NCBI GenBank assembly: GCA_964581815.1
Contig: CAZORE010000019.1
Coordinates: 1-64,000, forward strand
Source: Trebonia sp964581815
GTDB taxonomy: Bacteria; Actinomycetota; Actinomycetes; Streptosporangiales; Streptosporangiaceae
DNA: 64,000 nt
Direction of reading: 5' to 3'
The notes below the pieces were generated by a model that saw nothing but the letters and a program-made list of their open reading frames with translations, was not told the origin of the DNA and did not search any database. Both the position numbers and the translations under genes were made by a program. Of this stretch, positions 28,832-36,967 are shown piece by piece; the stretch's first letter is position 1, and every line of letters begins with the position of its first letter.

Positions 28832-29029
28832 ATGGACTACAAGACTGGCTTCCCTGCACAGCCTGAGATAGCGACGCTCTTCTCAGGCCTGGCCGACCCA
28901 GACTGGGAGGTCGACCGCGAGCTGCTCGATCAGGCCCTGCACGATCGATGGAGCACGCAGGAAAGCGCGCTCATTCACCATCAGCCGGTATGGTACCTTG
29001 GTATAAGGGCAATGGTAGAAAGGTGGATC
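28832..29029 (+). other. in-frame open stretch upstream of vapB
   Basis: From ATG 28832 the frame is open for 66 codons straight into vapB. A TACATT box lies six bases before this ATG, so a longer antitoxin with a 66-residue N-terminal extension (beginning MDYKTGFPAQPEIATLFSGL) is possible. The extension resembles no family I know. I favour the internal vapB start but record this alternative. Confidence 0.35.
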
Positions 29030-29284
29030 ATGAGCCTGAATATCAAGAACACCGAGACCCACCTACTCGTCCAGGAGCTCGCCGCGTTGACCGGGGAATC
29101 CCAGACGGCTGCGGTGACGGTGGCTGTTCGTGAGCGCATAGCGCGCATACGGCGGCACCGCGAAGCCGGGTTGGCCGACCGCCTGCTTGCCATAGGCAGG
29201 GACACGGCCCCCAGGCTTCGTGAGCCCTTCCGCAGCGCCGACCACGGCGATCTGCTGTACGACGAGCACGGGCTCCCGTCGTGA
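29030..29284 (+). CDS. vapB: VapB-type antitoxin
   Basis: This 84-residue antitoxin opens MSLNIKNTETHLLVQELAAL, the VapB transcription-factor signature of Rv0623-like antitoxins, then TGESQTAAVTVAVRERIARI. The acidic C-terminus (RSADHGDLLYDEHGLPS) should wrap the toxin active site. ATG 29030 is preceded by AGGTGG. GGTA repeats at 28987-29005 just upstream may be the operator for autoregulation, though they do not form a clean palindrome. The stop overlaps the vapC start. Confidence 0.85.
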   Translation: MSLNIKNTETHLLVQELAALTGESQTAAVTVAVRERIARIRRHREAGLADRLLAIGRDTAPRLREPFRSADHGDLLYDEHGLPS

Positions 29285-29679
29285 TCATCGATACCTCCGC
29301 ACTTATCGCGATTCTCCGCGCGGAGGACGACGCGGCCGCTATGGCGTACGCCATCGAGGAGGCAGCCGTCCGTCGGATCTCGGCCGCCAACTACCTAGAG
29401 ACGGCGGTTGTCATTGACAGCAGCCGCGACCCGATTGCGAGCCGCCGTTTCGACGAGCTCGTCGAGGCAGCCGACCTGAGCGTCGAGCCGGTGACGCGCG
29501 AGCAAGCGCGCATCGCGCGGGAGGCGTACCGGGACTTCGGGAAGGGCAGTGGCCATAAGGCAGGCCTCAACTTCGGCGACTGCTTCGCGTACGCTCTGGC
29601 AAAGTCGGCCGGGGAACCGCTGCTCTTCAAGGGAGACGATTTCGTCCACACCGACGTCACCTCTGCCCTGCCGAGCTAG
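29281..29679 (+). CDS. vapC: VapC-type PIN-domain toxin
   Basis: This is a PIN-domain ribonuclease toxin of 132 residues. The acidic active-site residues are visible: Asp4 (MIIDTSALIAIL), Glu40 (AANYLETAVV), Asp100 (NFGDCFAYALAK) and Asp119 (FKGDDF). It starts with GTG 29281 overlapping the antitoxin stop, the usual coupling. Its 3' end overlaps the convergent methyltransferase by four bases. Nothing suggests inactivation. The RNA target cannot be predicted. Confidence 0.9.
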   Translation: MIIDTSALIAILRAEDDAAAMAYAIEEAAVRRISAANYLETAVVIDSSRDPIASRRFDELVEAADLSVEPVTREQARIAREAYRDFGKGSGHKAGLNFGDCFAYALAKSAGEPLLFKGDDFVHTDVTSALPS

Positions 29680-30323
29680 CCGATGCCGTTGCCGGTGCGC
29701 TCAAGGACGCGGAGTGAGCCCTGGTGGCGGACCTCGGTGAAGGCGCCCGAGGCGAGAGCGCGCTGGTAGATCTTGAACGGGGCCTGGCCGCCGTCGGCCG
29801 GGTCGGGGAACACGTCGTGGATCGCCAGGGCGCCGCCGAGGGCGACCCAGGGTGCCCAGCCCTGGTAGTCCCACTGCGCGGCGGCTTCGGTGTGGCCTCC
29901 GTCGATGAACAGCATGCCGAGCGGGGTGCGCCACAGCCGGGCCACGTCGGCGGACCGGCCCACGATCGCGACGACGTCATCCTCTACGCCCGCGGCGGCC
30001 AGGGTCGCCCGTAGCCGGGGCAGCGTGTCGAGCTTGCCGCTCTCCGGGTCGACCAGGCCCGGGTCGTGGTACTCCCAGCCGGGCTGGTGCTCCTCGGAGC
30101 CCCGGTGGTGGTCCACTGTGACGACCTGCTGCCTGATGCCGGCCGCGCGGGCGGCGCGGACGCCGGCCGCGAGGTAGAGGGCGGACTTGCCGCAGTAGCT
30201 GCCCACCTCGAGCACCGGCCCGGCCGCCGCGTACGCCTCGGCGACCTCGCACAGGGCCAGTCCCTCGGCCTCCGGCATGAACCCGGTCGCCGCCTCCGCC
30301 GCCTGCCTTAGCTTCGCGTCCAC
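29676..30323 (-). CDS. class I SAM methyltransferase (Methyltransf_24 type)
   Basis: The sequence has a SAM-binding motif in VLEVGSYCGKSALYLAAG, an acidic strand at VVTVDHHRGSEEHQPGWEY and a metal/catechol-type region PLGMLFIDGGHTEAAAQWDYQ. Length is 215 residues from GTG 30323. It resembles the O-methyltransferase-like group of actinobacteria. It follows the FAD oxidoreductase gene by 22 bases on the same strand, suggesting cotranscription. The substrate is unknown. Confidence 0.8.
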   Translation of the reverse strand: MDAKLRQAAEAATGFMPEAEGLALCEVAEAYAAAGPVLEVGSYCGKSALYLAAGVRAARAAGIRQQVVTVDHHRGSEEHQPGWEYHDPGLVDPESGKLDTLPRLRATLAAAGVEDDVVAIVGRSADVARLWRTPLGMLFIDGGHTEAAAQWDYQGWAPWVALGGALAIHDVFPDPADGGQAPFKIYQRALASGAFTEVRHQGSLRVLERTGNGIG

Positions 30324-30345
30324 CCAGGCACCTTAGCGCGGCGGG

Positions 30346-31473
30346 CTAGAACCGGTTGAGCAGGGCGAGTGCCACGCGGGCCGAGGGGCGAGCCACCAGC
30401 TCGGACAGGGACATCTCGCTTCGGCACATCTTCACGAAGGCGCTCCAGCCCTTAGCGGTGGACAGGCCCCGGTGGAAGGTCCCGGTGTGCCTGGTGAACG
30501 CCGACAGCAGGGTCCGGCCCGCGCGCATGTCGGGGACCAGGGCCGCGCCGACGGCGGCGACGTAGCCGTCCAGGTCTCCCTTCGCGGCGTACTCACCCGC
30601 CAGGGCGCCGGAGCGGAGCGCGAAGCTGATGCCCTCGCGGGTCCACGGGTCGAGCAGGCCGGCGGCGTCGCCCGTCACGATCACCCGGCCCTTGCGCAGC
30701 GGCGAGCGGTCGGACCGGCAGCGGGTGAGGTGACCGGAGTCCTGGACTGCCTCGTAGCCGGACAGGCCGAGGCGGCCGGTGAACTCGCGCAGGTACGCCT
30801 TGGTTGCCTCGCCCTGGCCCCGGGCGGCGATGACGCCGACCGTGAGGCGGTCGCCCTTGGGGAACACCCAGCCGTAAGAGGCGGGAATCTTGCCCCAGTC
30901 GAGCAGGACCCGGCCCGCCCACTGCCCGGCGACCGGGTCCGGCACGGCGATCTCCAGCTCAAGGCCGAGGTCGACCTGGTCGAACTCCGCGCCCACGTGC
31001 CTGGCGGTCACGCCGGAGGAGCCGTCGGCGCCGATGACCACCGCCGCCGTGACCTCGCTGCCGTCGCTCAGCCGGACGGTCGCGTGGGCGTCCCCCTGGT
31101 CGATCGCCCGGACCTGGGCGCGCTGCCTGATCTGCGCGCCGTTCTCCTGCGCCCGCTTGAGCAGCGCCGCGTCGAACTCGTCGCGCACCACCATGGCGAG
31201 CAGCGGCTCGCCGTGCTCGCGGTTGAACTCCTGGCCGCCGCGCAGCGTAACGGTGACGCGGCGGATCTCGTCCCTGGCAGGCACGTCGATCAGGCCGCCG
31301 GCGGCGGCCCGCGACGTGCCGATGAGGCCGCCGCCGCAGGTCTTGTAGCGCGGGTGCTCGGCCCGCTCGAGCACGATCGTCCGTGCCCCCGCGGTGGCGG
31401 CGGCGCTCGCGGCGGCCAGCCCGGCCGGCCCGGCGCCGATGACAGCGACATCCCACTCAGCACGTTCCTGCAC
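30346..31473 (-). CDS. geranylgeranyl reductase-family flavoprotein
   Basis: The FAD-binding fold is shown by DVAVIGAGPAGLAAASAA near the N-terminus, the substrate-side CGGGLIG, and the second FAD motif GRVIVTGDAAGLLDPWTREG. These and the 375-residue length match the geranylgeranyl-reductase family, which saturates isoprenoid chains such as menaquinone side chains or archaeal-type lipids. The start is GTG 31473. It precedes the methyltransferase in one transcription unit. The natural substrate is inferred, not shown. Confidence 0.85.
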   Translation of the reverse strand: MQERAEWDVAVIGAGPAGLAAASAAATAGARTIVLERAEHPRYKTCGGGLIGTSRAAAGGLIDVPARDEIRRVTVTLRGGQEFNREHGEPLLAMVVRDEFDAALLKRAQENGAQIRQRAQVRAIDQGDAHATVRLSDGSEVTAAVVIGADGSSGVTARHVGAEFDQVDLGLELEIAVPDPVAGQWAGRVLLDWGKIPASYGWVFPKGDRLTVGVIAARGQGEATKAYLREFTGRLGLSGYEAVQDSGHLTRCRSDRSPLRKGRVIVTGDAAGLLDPWTREGISFALRSGALAGEYAAKGDLDGYVAAVGAALVPDMRAGRTLLSAFTRHTGTFHRGLSTAKGWSAFVKMCRSEMSLSELVARPSARVALALLNRF

Positions 31474-31556
31474 CCAAGCAGCTTAGGTGACCGGCGCGCC
31501 CGGCGGCGGGCGCCGGCCGCCGCCGCCCGGCGCCAGTCCCGGCACCGAGCGGGCGG

Positions 31557-32201
31557 CTAGCCGCTGAGATAGGCGAGCACCGCAAGGACCCGGCGGTTAT
31601 CGTCCTCGGACTGGGCGAGGCCCAGGTTCGCGAAGATGCCGGCCGCGTGCTTGCTGACCGCCTTCTCGGTGATGAAGAGCTTGGCGGCGATCGCGGCGTT
31701 GGAACGGCCCTCGGCCATCAGGGAGAGCACCTCGCGCTCGCGGGGGGTCAGCGCCGCGAGCGGTCCCGACCTGGCCCGCTTGGTCACGAGCCGGGCCACG
31801 ACCTCCGGGTCGATCACGGTCCCGCCCGCGGCGACGTCCCGCACCGCGTCCGCGAACGCGGCGTCGCTGAACACCCGGTCCTTGAGCAGGTAGCCGACGC
31901 CGCCGGCCTGGTCCGCCAGGAGCTCGCGGGCGTAGAGCTGCTCTACGTACTGCGACAGCACCAGGAGCGGCAGCCCTGGGTGCACCCGGCGCGCCTCGAT
32001 CGCGACGCGCAGCCCGTCGTCAGTGAACGTCGGCGGGAGCCGGACGTCGACGATGCCCACGTCCGGCTTCAGCTCCGTGAGCGCCTTGAGCAGTTCGGGA
32101 GCGCTCCCCACGGCCGCGGCAACTTCGAACCCATGCGCCTCAAGGAGACGCACGAGCCCATCGCGCAACAGGAAAAGGTCTTCACCGATGACCACGCGCA
32201 C
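31557..32201 (-). CDS. LuxR-type response regulator
   Basis: This NarL/FixJ-type regulator has 214 residues, with the receiver domain phospho-acceptor at Asp52 (VGIVDVRLPPT) and a C-terminal LuxR HTH (LTPREREVLSLMAEGRSNAAI, then FITEKAVSKHAAGIF). It follows its probable partner kinase at 32267-33877 after a 65-base gap filled by a dispersed repeat. The start is GTG 32201, with a second in-frame GTG at 32195. Confidence 0.92.
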   Translation of the reverse strand: MRVVIGEDLFLLRDGLVRLLEAHGFEVAAAVGSAPELLKALTELKPDVGIVDVRLPPTFTDDGLRVAIEARRVHPGLPLLVLSQYVEQLYARELLADQAGGVGYLLKDRVFSDAAFADAVRDVAAGGTVIDPEVVARLVTKRARSGPLAALTPREREVLSLMAEGRSNAAIAAKLFITEKAVSKHAAGIFANLGLAQSEDDNRRVLAVLAYLSG

Positions 32202-32229
32202 GGCAACCCTCGATCACGCCGGGGATGTT

Positions 32230-32275
32230 GGATAGTTCTCCACACTGGGGTGTGCAGAACTATCCATCATCCTCC
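32230..32275. repeat. dispersed repeat, copy B (kinase-regulator gap)
   Basis: GGATAGTTCT at 32230-32239 pairs with AGAACTATCC at 32256-32265, and CACAC with GTGTG inside. The right part, with TGTGCAGAACTATCC and the following CATCCTCC, matches copy A at 2441-2495. The repeat overlaps the stop codon of the histidine kinase, so it lies in the mRNA between the two genes. Confidence 0.65.
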
Positions 32276-33877
32276 GAGCAGTGTCTTTTCCTGCCACGAG
32301 AAGCGCGGGGAGCGGGACGCGTCGGTGTTCGACAGTTCGCACGGAACCTCAATCACGACGATGGTGGGACCGCCAGGATGGCTGCTGACCGCGAGAATGC
32401 CGTCGAACGCGGCCAAGCGGCGCTCCACTCCCGTCAAGCCAGTGCCGTTCGCCGGGTCGGCACCGCCGACGCCGTCGTCGGCGATCGTCGCCCGGAGGAG
32501 GCCGCCCGCGTGGCCGATGCCGATCTCCACCTTGTCGGCCCTGGAGTGCCGCACCGCGTTCGTCAGGATTTCCGCGATGCCGAAGTAGACCGCCGCCGCG
32601 ATCGGCATGGGCGGCTCTGCGGAGATGCTGATGTCTGTTTCCACGGTCATCGGGGTGTCCAGGGCCAGGGTACGGACCGCGTCGGCGAGGCCCCGGTCGG
32701 CGAGCACCGGCGGGTAGATGCCGCGGACGAGGTCGCGCAGGTCGGCCAGGGCGCGGGAGGACGTCTCGCGGGCCTCGCCGATCAGGGCGAGCGCGGCCTC
32801 AGGGCTGGTGGGCATCAGCTGCTCGGCGGCGCGCAGCGACATGCCGACCGCGACCAGCCGGGCCTGCGCGCCGTCGTGCAGGTCGCGCTCGATCCGGCGC
32901 AGCTCGGCGACCGCGGTGTCGGTCGCCTCGGTGCGGGTCCTGGTCAGCCGGTCGACCCGTTGGGTGAGGACGGCCGCGCGGCGGGCGAGCTCGGCGTTCG
33001 CTTCCCACGAGAGCAGCCGGGGCGCGAGGACAAAGCCCGCCGCGATCAGCGCCACGCCCTCTGCCCTGACCAGCCATAGGGCCGCCTGATTCAGCAGCAC
33101 AACGGGCCCGTCAAGCCCGGACAAGGCGCCGACCTGCGCGAACGTAAAGTCTGGGATGGTCAGGTCCGGGCCGCGGCTGGCCCAGTAGATGAAGCCCTCC
33201 GCCCCGGCGCCGTTGCCGCTGATGAAGACAAGGCCAAGGCCGAGCAGCCCGGCGACCCCGGCGACCGCGGCGATGTGCGGCCGCCGCCGCACCAGGACGA
33301 CGCCAGCGACGATGACCGCGATGCCGAGAACTTGCCAGATGGCCGAGCCGGCGCCGTACCAGAGCGGGTTGCCGAAGACCTCCTCCCACAAGCCGATCAC
33401 CGGGAGCAGCAGCAGGGCCGGCACCGTTCTCGGCTGGCCGCCGGTACCGCGCAGCTGCTGCACCGCCTTGCGCACGGCGCCGCCGCCGGGCCCGCCGGTA
33501 GCGACAAGCAGCCATAGGGCTGCGGCGATGAACAGGAACGCTTCCGGTAGCACGAACATCAGGTTGACGCGGCCCGCCCGGCCCATGAAGATCCCGTACC
33601 AGATCATGCTGTGCTGCCACGTCAGCAGCGCGTGCGCGATGAGGAAGCCGAGGAAGCCGTACGCGAGCAGCGCGAACGGCGCGACCCTGGCCGCGGCCGC
33701 GGGCCTGGCCGCGACGAACACCACGGTCACCGCGAGCATCAGCAGCCAGGGCGCGTGGTCATGGAACCGGAACATGCTGAGCATCTCGGCCGCCAGGGCG
33801 GGGAGCAGCAGGGCCGGCCAGTTCGCGCGCAGCCGCTTCGCCGCAGTCACCGCGAATGGCTTGTCCGTGCGCGTCAT
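32267..33877 (-). CDS. sensor histidine kinase (HisKA_3)
   Basis: The N-terminal 290 residues are a membrane domain with about seven hydrophobic segments and no large sensor loop. The dimerisation/phosphoacceptor domain has His334 in RRIERDLHDGAQARLVAVG, and the ATPase domain has the N-box EILTNAVRHSRA and DDGVGGADPANGTGLTG. Length is 536 residues. Such kinases pair with NarL-type regulators, as here. The signal is unknown; the membrane-embedded sensor suggests an envelope or lipophilic cue. Confidence 0.9.
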   Translation of the reverse strand: MTRTDKPFAVTAAKRLRANWPALLLPALAAEMLSMFRFHDHAPWLLMLAVTVVFVAARPAAAARVAPFALLAYGFLGFLIAHALLTWQHSMIWYGIFMGRAGRVNLMFVLPEAFLFIAAALWLLVATGGPGGGAVRKAVQQLRGTGGQPRTVPALLLLPVIGLWEEVFGNPLWYGAGSAIWQVLGIAVIVAGVVLVRRRPHIAAVAGVAGLLGLGLVFISGNGAGAEGFIYWASRGPDLTIPDFTFAQVGALSGLDGPVVLLNQAALWLVRAEGVALIAAGFVLAPRLLSWEANAELARRAAVLTQRVDRLTRTRTEATDTAVAELRRIERDLHDGAQARLVAVGMSLRAAEQLMPTSPEAALALIGEARETSSRALADLRDLVRGIYPPVLADRGLADAVRTLALDTPMTVETDISISAEPPMPIAAAVYFGIAEILTNAVRHSRADKVEIGIGHAGGLLRATIADDGVGGADPANGTGLTGVERRLAAFDGILAVSSHPGGPTIVVIEVPCELSNTDASRSPRFSWQEKTLLGG

Positions 33878-33998
33878 GACGCGGAGCCGCCGTCCGCCGG
33901 AGTGTGACCGCTGGGTGTCGTCATGCGTTCAATGGTGGCCGGACGGCGAGACGCCGGCCATGGGCTTAGGCCTACAGTTTTGCGGGAGAATCAGCCTT

Positions 33999-34066
33999 CG
34001 AACTCTTGCTTCCTGCCGTTTACGGTCGCGCCGACTCGTTCGGCAGAGTCAGGAACCAAGAGCTCG
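33999..34066. repeat. long imperfect hairpin upstream of kinase, past dapC end
   Basis: CGAACTCTTGCTTCCTG at 33999-34015 pairs with 34050-34066 at all but two positions, and CTGCCG with CGGCAG inside it. The hairpin lies between the end of the dapC-like gene (34108) and the kinase start (33877), both on the minus strand. It probably terminates dapC transcription. The surrounding 230 bases hold no gene. Confidence 0.5.
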
Positions 34067-34107
34067 TCCGTTCTGGATGATCCTCATTCGCTCCAACTGT
34101 GAACTGT

Positions 34108-35274
34108 TCAGCGGGAGAGGACGGACAGCCGGCTGAGCGCCTCCTTGAGCAGCTCGGGGCGCTTGCAGAACGCGAAGCGGACCATGGTGCGGCCCTCGTC
34201 GGGGTGGTCGTCGTAGAAGACGGCGCTCGGGATGGCCACCACGCCGGCCCGGTCGGGCAGCCCCAGGCAGAACTCCATCGCGTCCCGCTCGCCCAGGGAG
34301 GAGATGTCGGTGGTGATGAAGTAGGTGCCGTCGGGCTCGTAGACCCGGAAGCCGATCTCCCGCAGGCCCGCGGCCATCAGGTCGCGCTTGGCCTTGAGGT
34401 CGGCGGCCATGTCCGTGTAGTAGCTGTCGGGCAGGCCGAGCGCCTGGGCGACGGCGTACTGGAAGGGGCCGCTGCTCACGTAGGTGAGGAACTGCTTGGT
34501 GGTGCGGACGGCGGCGATGAGCTCGGGGGTGGCGGTGGCCCAGCCCACCTTCCAGCCCGTGAAGGAGAACGTCTTGCCTGCCGAGCCGATCGAGACGAGG
34601 CGGCCGCGCATTCCCTCGATGGTGGCGAACGGTACGTGCTCGGCGCCGAACGTGAGGTGCTCGTAGGCCTCGTCGGTGATGACGAGCAGGTCGTGGTCGA
34701 TGGCGATCCTGGCGATCGCCTCCGTCTCCGCGCGGGTGAGCACCATGCCCGTCGGGTTGTGCGGGCTGTTGAGCATCAGCAGCCTCGTCTTGCTCGTGAT
34801 GAGCGATTCCAGCCGGGCCAGGTCGGGACGGAACCCCGGCGGGCGGAGGGTTAGCGGGACGCGCGTGGCGCCCGCCATCGCGATGTTGGCGACATAGGAG
34901 TCGTAGTACGGCTCGAACGCGATCACCTCGTCGCCCGGCTCGAGGAGGGCGAGCAGGGACGCGGCGATCGCCTCCGTGGCGCCGGCGGTGATCAGCACCT
35001 CGGTGTCCGGGTCGTACTCAAGGCCGTAGAACCGCCGCTGGTGCGCCGCCACCGCCTGCCGCAGCTCGGGGATGCCGATGGCGGGCGGGTACTGGTTGCC
35101 GCGTCCCGCCAGGACCGCGTCGGCGGCGGCCCTGGCGATGGCCGGCGGGCCGTCGACGTCGGGGAACCCCTGGCCGAGGTTGACCGAGTTGGTGGCGAGG
35201 GCACGGGCCGACATCACACCGAAGATGGAGTTGCCGAGGCCCTCGAGACGGCGGTTGAGCAGCGGTCGTGTCAC
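34108..35274 (-). CDS. dapC: PLP aminotransferase, DapC-like
   Basis: This 388-residue fold-type I aminotransferase has the PLP lysine at Lys234 (GSAGKTFSFTGWKVG), ITDEAYEHL with the cofactor Asp201, NSPHNPTG and a C-terminal Arg in RFAFCK. The overall sequence, including NLGQGFPDVDGP and PPAIGIPELRQAVA, resembles mycobacterial DapC (N-succinyldiaminopimelate aminotransferase), but the same subgroup contains kynurenine and methionine aminotransferases. The gene is not next to other lysine genes, so the specificity is moderately certain. It starts with GTG 35274, divergent from the nitrilase gene. Confidence 0.75.
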   Translation of the reverse strand: MTRPLLNRRLEGLGNSIFGVMSARALATNSVNLGQGFPDVDGPPAIARAAADAVLAGRGNQYPPAIGIPELRQAVAAHQRRFYGLEYDPDTEVLITAGATEAIAASLLALLEPGDEVIAFEPYYDSYVANIAMAGATRVPLTLRPPGFRPDLARLESLITSKTRLLMLNSPHNPTGMVLTRAETEAIARIAIDHDLLVITDEAYEHLTFGAEHVPFATIEGMRGRLVSIGSAGKTFSFTGWKVGWATATPELIAAVRTTKQFLTYVSSGPFQYAVAQALGLPDSYYTDMAADLKAKRDLMAAGLREIGFRVYEPDGTYFITTDISSLGERDAMEFCLGLPDRAGVVAIPSAVFYDDHPDEGRTMVRFAFCKRPELLKEALSRLSVLSR

Positions 35275-35328
35275 GGCTCCATAAGATCACGTCCGCGGTG
35301 GCGGTAGGACCATCCGCGCGGGCCCGGT

Positions 35329-35334
35329 TATCGT
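35329..35334 (+). promoter_or_regulatory. nitrilase-gene -10 box, likely leaderless
   Basis: TATCGT is followed by six bases and ATG 35341, and no ribosome-binding site is seen. Confidence 0.5.
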
Positions 35335-35340
35335 GACGGC

Positions 35341-36174
35341 ATGCGTATCGCCCTGTGCCAGATCCCGGTCAACTCGGAACCCGACGTGAACCTGCGGCGC
35401 GTGCGGGACGCGCTCGGCGAGGCCGCGGCCGGCCGCGCGGACCTCGCGGTGTTCCCCGAGGCGACGCTTGCGCGGTTCGGGTCCGACCTGCGGGCGGTGG
35501 CGGAGCCGCTCGACGGGCCGTTCGCCTCGGCGGTCGGCTCGGCCTGCGCCGCGGCGGGGGTCGCCGCCGTGGTCGGGACGTTCGAGCCCGCACCGGACGG
35601 CCGCGTGTACAACACGGCGGTGGCGTTTTCCGCCGCGGGCGAGCGGGTGGCCCGCTACCGGAAGCTGCACTTGTTCGACGCGTTCAGCCAGCAGGAGTCT
35701 GACCTGGTGGCGCCCGGTTCCGACGTGGTCCTGACGACGCTCGCGGGCGCCGCGGTGGGCCTGCAGATCTGCTACGACATCCGGTTTCCCGAGCTGACCC
35801 GGGCCCTGGCGGTGGGCGGTGCCTCGCTGGTGACGGTGAGCGCCGCCTGGCAGGCGGGGCTGTTCAAGGAGGAGCACTGGGTGACGCTGCTGCGCGCGCG
35901 GGCGATCGAGAACACTGTCTGGGTCGCCGCCGTCGGGCAGGTGCCCGATCCCGACGACAAGCCGACCCGCGCGCCCACCGGGGTGGGGCGGTCCATGCTG
36001 ATCGATCCGCTCGGCGTGGTCCGGGCCGACCTGGGGCCGTCGCCGGAGGTCGCGGTCGTCAACGCGGACATGTCACTGGTAGAGGCCGTCAGGAAGACGC
36101 TGCCGTCGCTCGCCAACCGGCGCGAGGACGTCTCCTGGCGAGCCGTACCCTCGTCGGGCGCTTCCCGCGGTTAA
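35341..36174 (+). CDS. carbon-nitrogen hydrolase (nitrilase superfamily)
   Basis: The catalytic triad is complete: Glu40 (VFPEATLARF), Lys108 (RYRKLHLFDAF) and Cys144 (LQICYDIRFPE). The KLHLFD pattern places it in the Nit/omega-amidase-like branch, which hydrolyses alpha-ketoglutaramate or deaminated glutathione, rather than in the true nitrile hydrolases. Length is 277 residues. The neighbouring DapC-like aminotransferase is divergent; pairing of an aminotransferase with omega-amidase is a known theme, so a shared nitrogen-salvage role is possible but inferred. Its stop overlaps the convergent SDR stop by four bases. Confidence 0.85.
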   Translation: MRIALCQIPVNSEPDVNLRRVRDALGEAAAGRADLAVFPEATLARFGSDLRAVAEPLDGPFASAVGSACAAAGVAAVVGTFEPAPDGRVYNTAVAFSAAGERVARYRKLHLFDAFSQQESDLVAPGSDVVLTTLAGAAVGLQICYDIRFPELTRALAVGGASLVTVSAAWQAGLFKEEHWVTLLRARAIENTVWVAAVGQVPDPDDKPTRAPTGVGRSMLIDPLGVVRADLGPSPEVAVVNADMSLVEAVRKTLPSLANRREDVSWRAVPSSGASRG

Positions 36175-36923
36175 GAGTCCCTGGCGACCTGGAAGGGCCC
36201 CCAGGACTGCGCGGTGGCCATCAGCTCGATCGTGTTCACGTTGACGTGGCCCGGCAGGCTGGCCGCCCAGTGGATGGACTCGGCGATGTCGTCGGCGGTC
36301 ATCGGCTGCATGCCGGTGTAGACGTTGTCCGCCTTGGCCCGGTCGCCGCCGAACCTGACGAGCGAGAACTCCGTGTCGGCCATGCCTGGCTCGACGCAGG
36401 TGACCCTGACGCCGGTGCCGTGCAGGTCGCTGCGCAGGTTCAGGCTGAACTGGTGAACGAAGGCCTTGGTTCCGCCGTACACGTTCCCGCCTGGGTAAGG
36501 GTAGGTGCCCGCCACCGAGCCGAGGTTGATCACGTGACCACGCCCGCGGGCGACCATGCCGGGCAGGATCGCGCGGGTGCAGTAGACCAGGCCCTTGCAG
36601 TTGGTGTCGATCATCTGGTCCCAGTCGTCAAGCTCGGCTTCCTGCGCCGGCTTGAGGCCGAGCGCGAGGCCCGCGTTGTTGACGAGCACGTCGATCGCTT
36701 CGAACTCCCCTGGAAGCTCCGCGACGGCCGCCGCCACCGCGCCCTGGTCCCTGACGTCGAGGGTCAGCGGGAGAACCTGGGGACCGAGTTCGGCCGCGAG
36801 GTCCCTGACCCGCTCCGCACGGCGGGCGGCCACGACGACGCGTGCCCCGTCGGCGGCGAACCTGCGGGCGACCGCGGCGCCGAAGCCGCTGCTCGCGCCC
36901 GTGACGAAGACAGTAAGACTCAT
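36171..36923 (-). CDS. YdfG-type short-chain dehydrogenase
   Basis: This classical SDR of 250 residues has the NADP(H)-binding TGASSGFG at 8-15, NNAGLALGL, catalytic Ser136, Tyr149 and Lys153 (YGGTKAFVHQFS), and the PGMADTEFS region. Sequence style matches 3-hydroxy-acid dehydrogenases of the YdfG group (malonic semialdehyde or serine). The open frame continues far upstream, but ATG 36923 with a TAGATT box eight bases before it is the logical start. It is downstream of the propeller protein on the same strand. Confidence 0.85.
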   Translation of the reverse strand: MSLTVFVTGASSGFGAAVARRFAADGARVVVAARRAERVRDLAAELGPQVLPLTLDVRDQGAVAAAVAELPGEFEAIDVLVNNAGLALGLKPAQEAELDDWDQMIDTNCKGLVYCTRAILPGMVARGRGHVINLGSVAGTYPYPGGNVYGGTKAFVHQFSLNLRSDLHGTGVRVTCVEPGMADTEFSLVRFGGDRAKADNVYTGMQPMTADDIAESIHWAASLPGHVNVNTIELMATAQSWGPFQVARDS

Positions 36924-36931
36924 AGTCACCC

Positions 36932-36937
36932 AATCTA
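36932..36937 (-). promoter_or_regulatory. possible -10 box of the SDR gene
   Basis: TAGATT on the minus strand ends eight bases before ATG 36923, and no ribosome-binding site is evident. Confidence 0.35.
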
Positions 36938-36967
36938 GGGGGTCCGACCGCAACCACCGCGAGTAGC

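Noticed and set aside
28982..29010. clear VapBC operator palindrome
   Set aside because: The GGTA repeats near 28988-29004 are suggestive but do not form a symmetric site, so they are mentioned only as a possibility.
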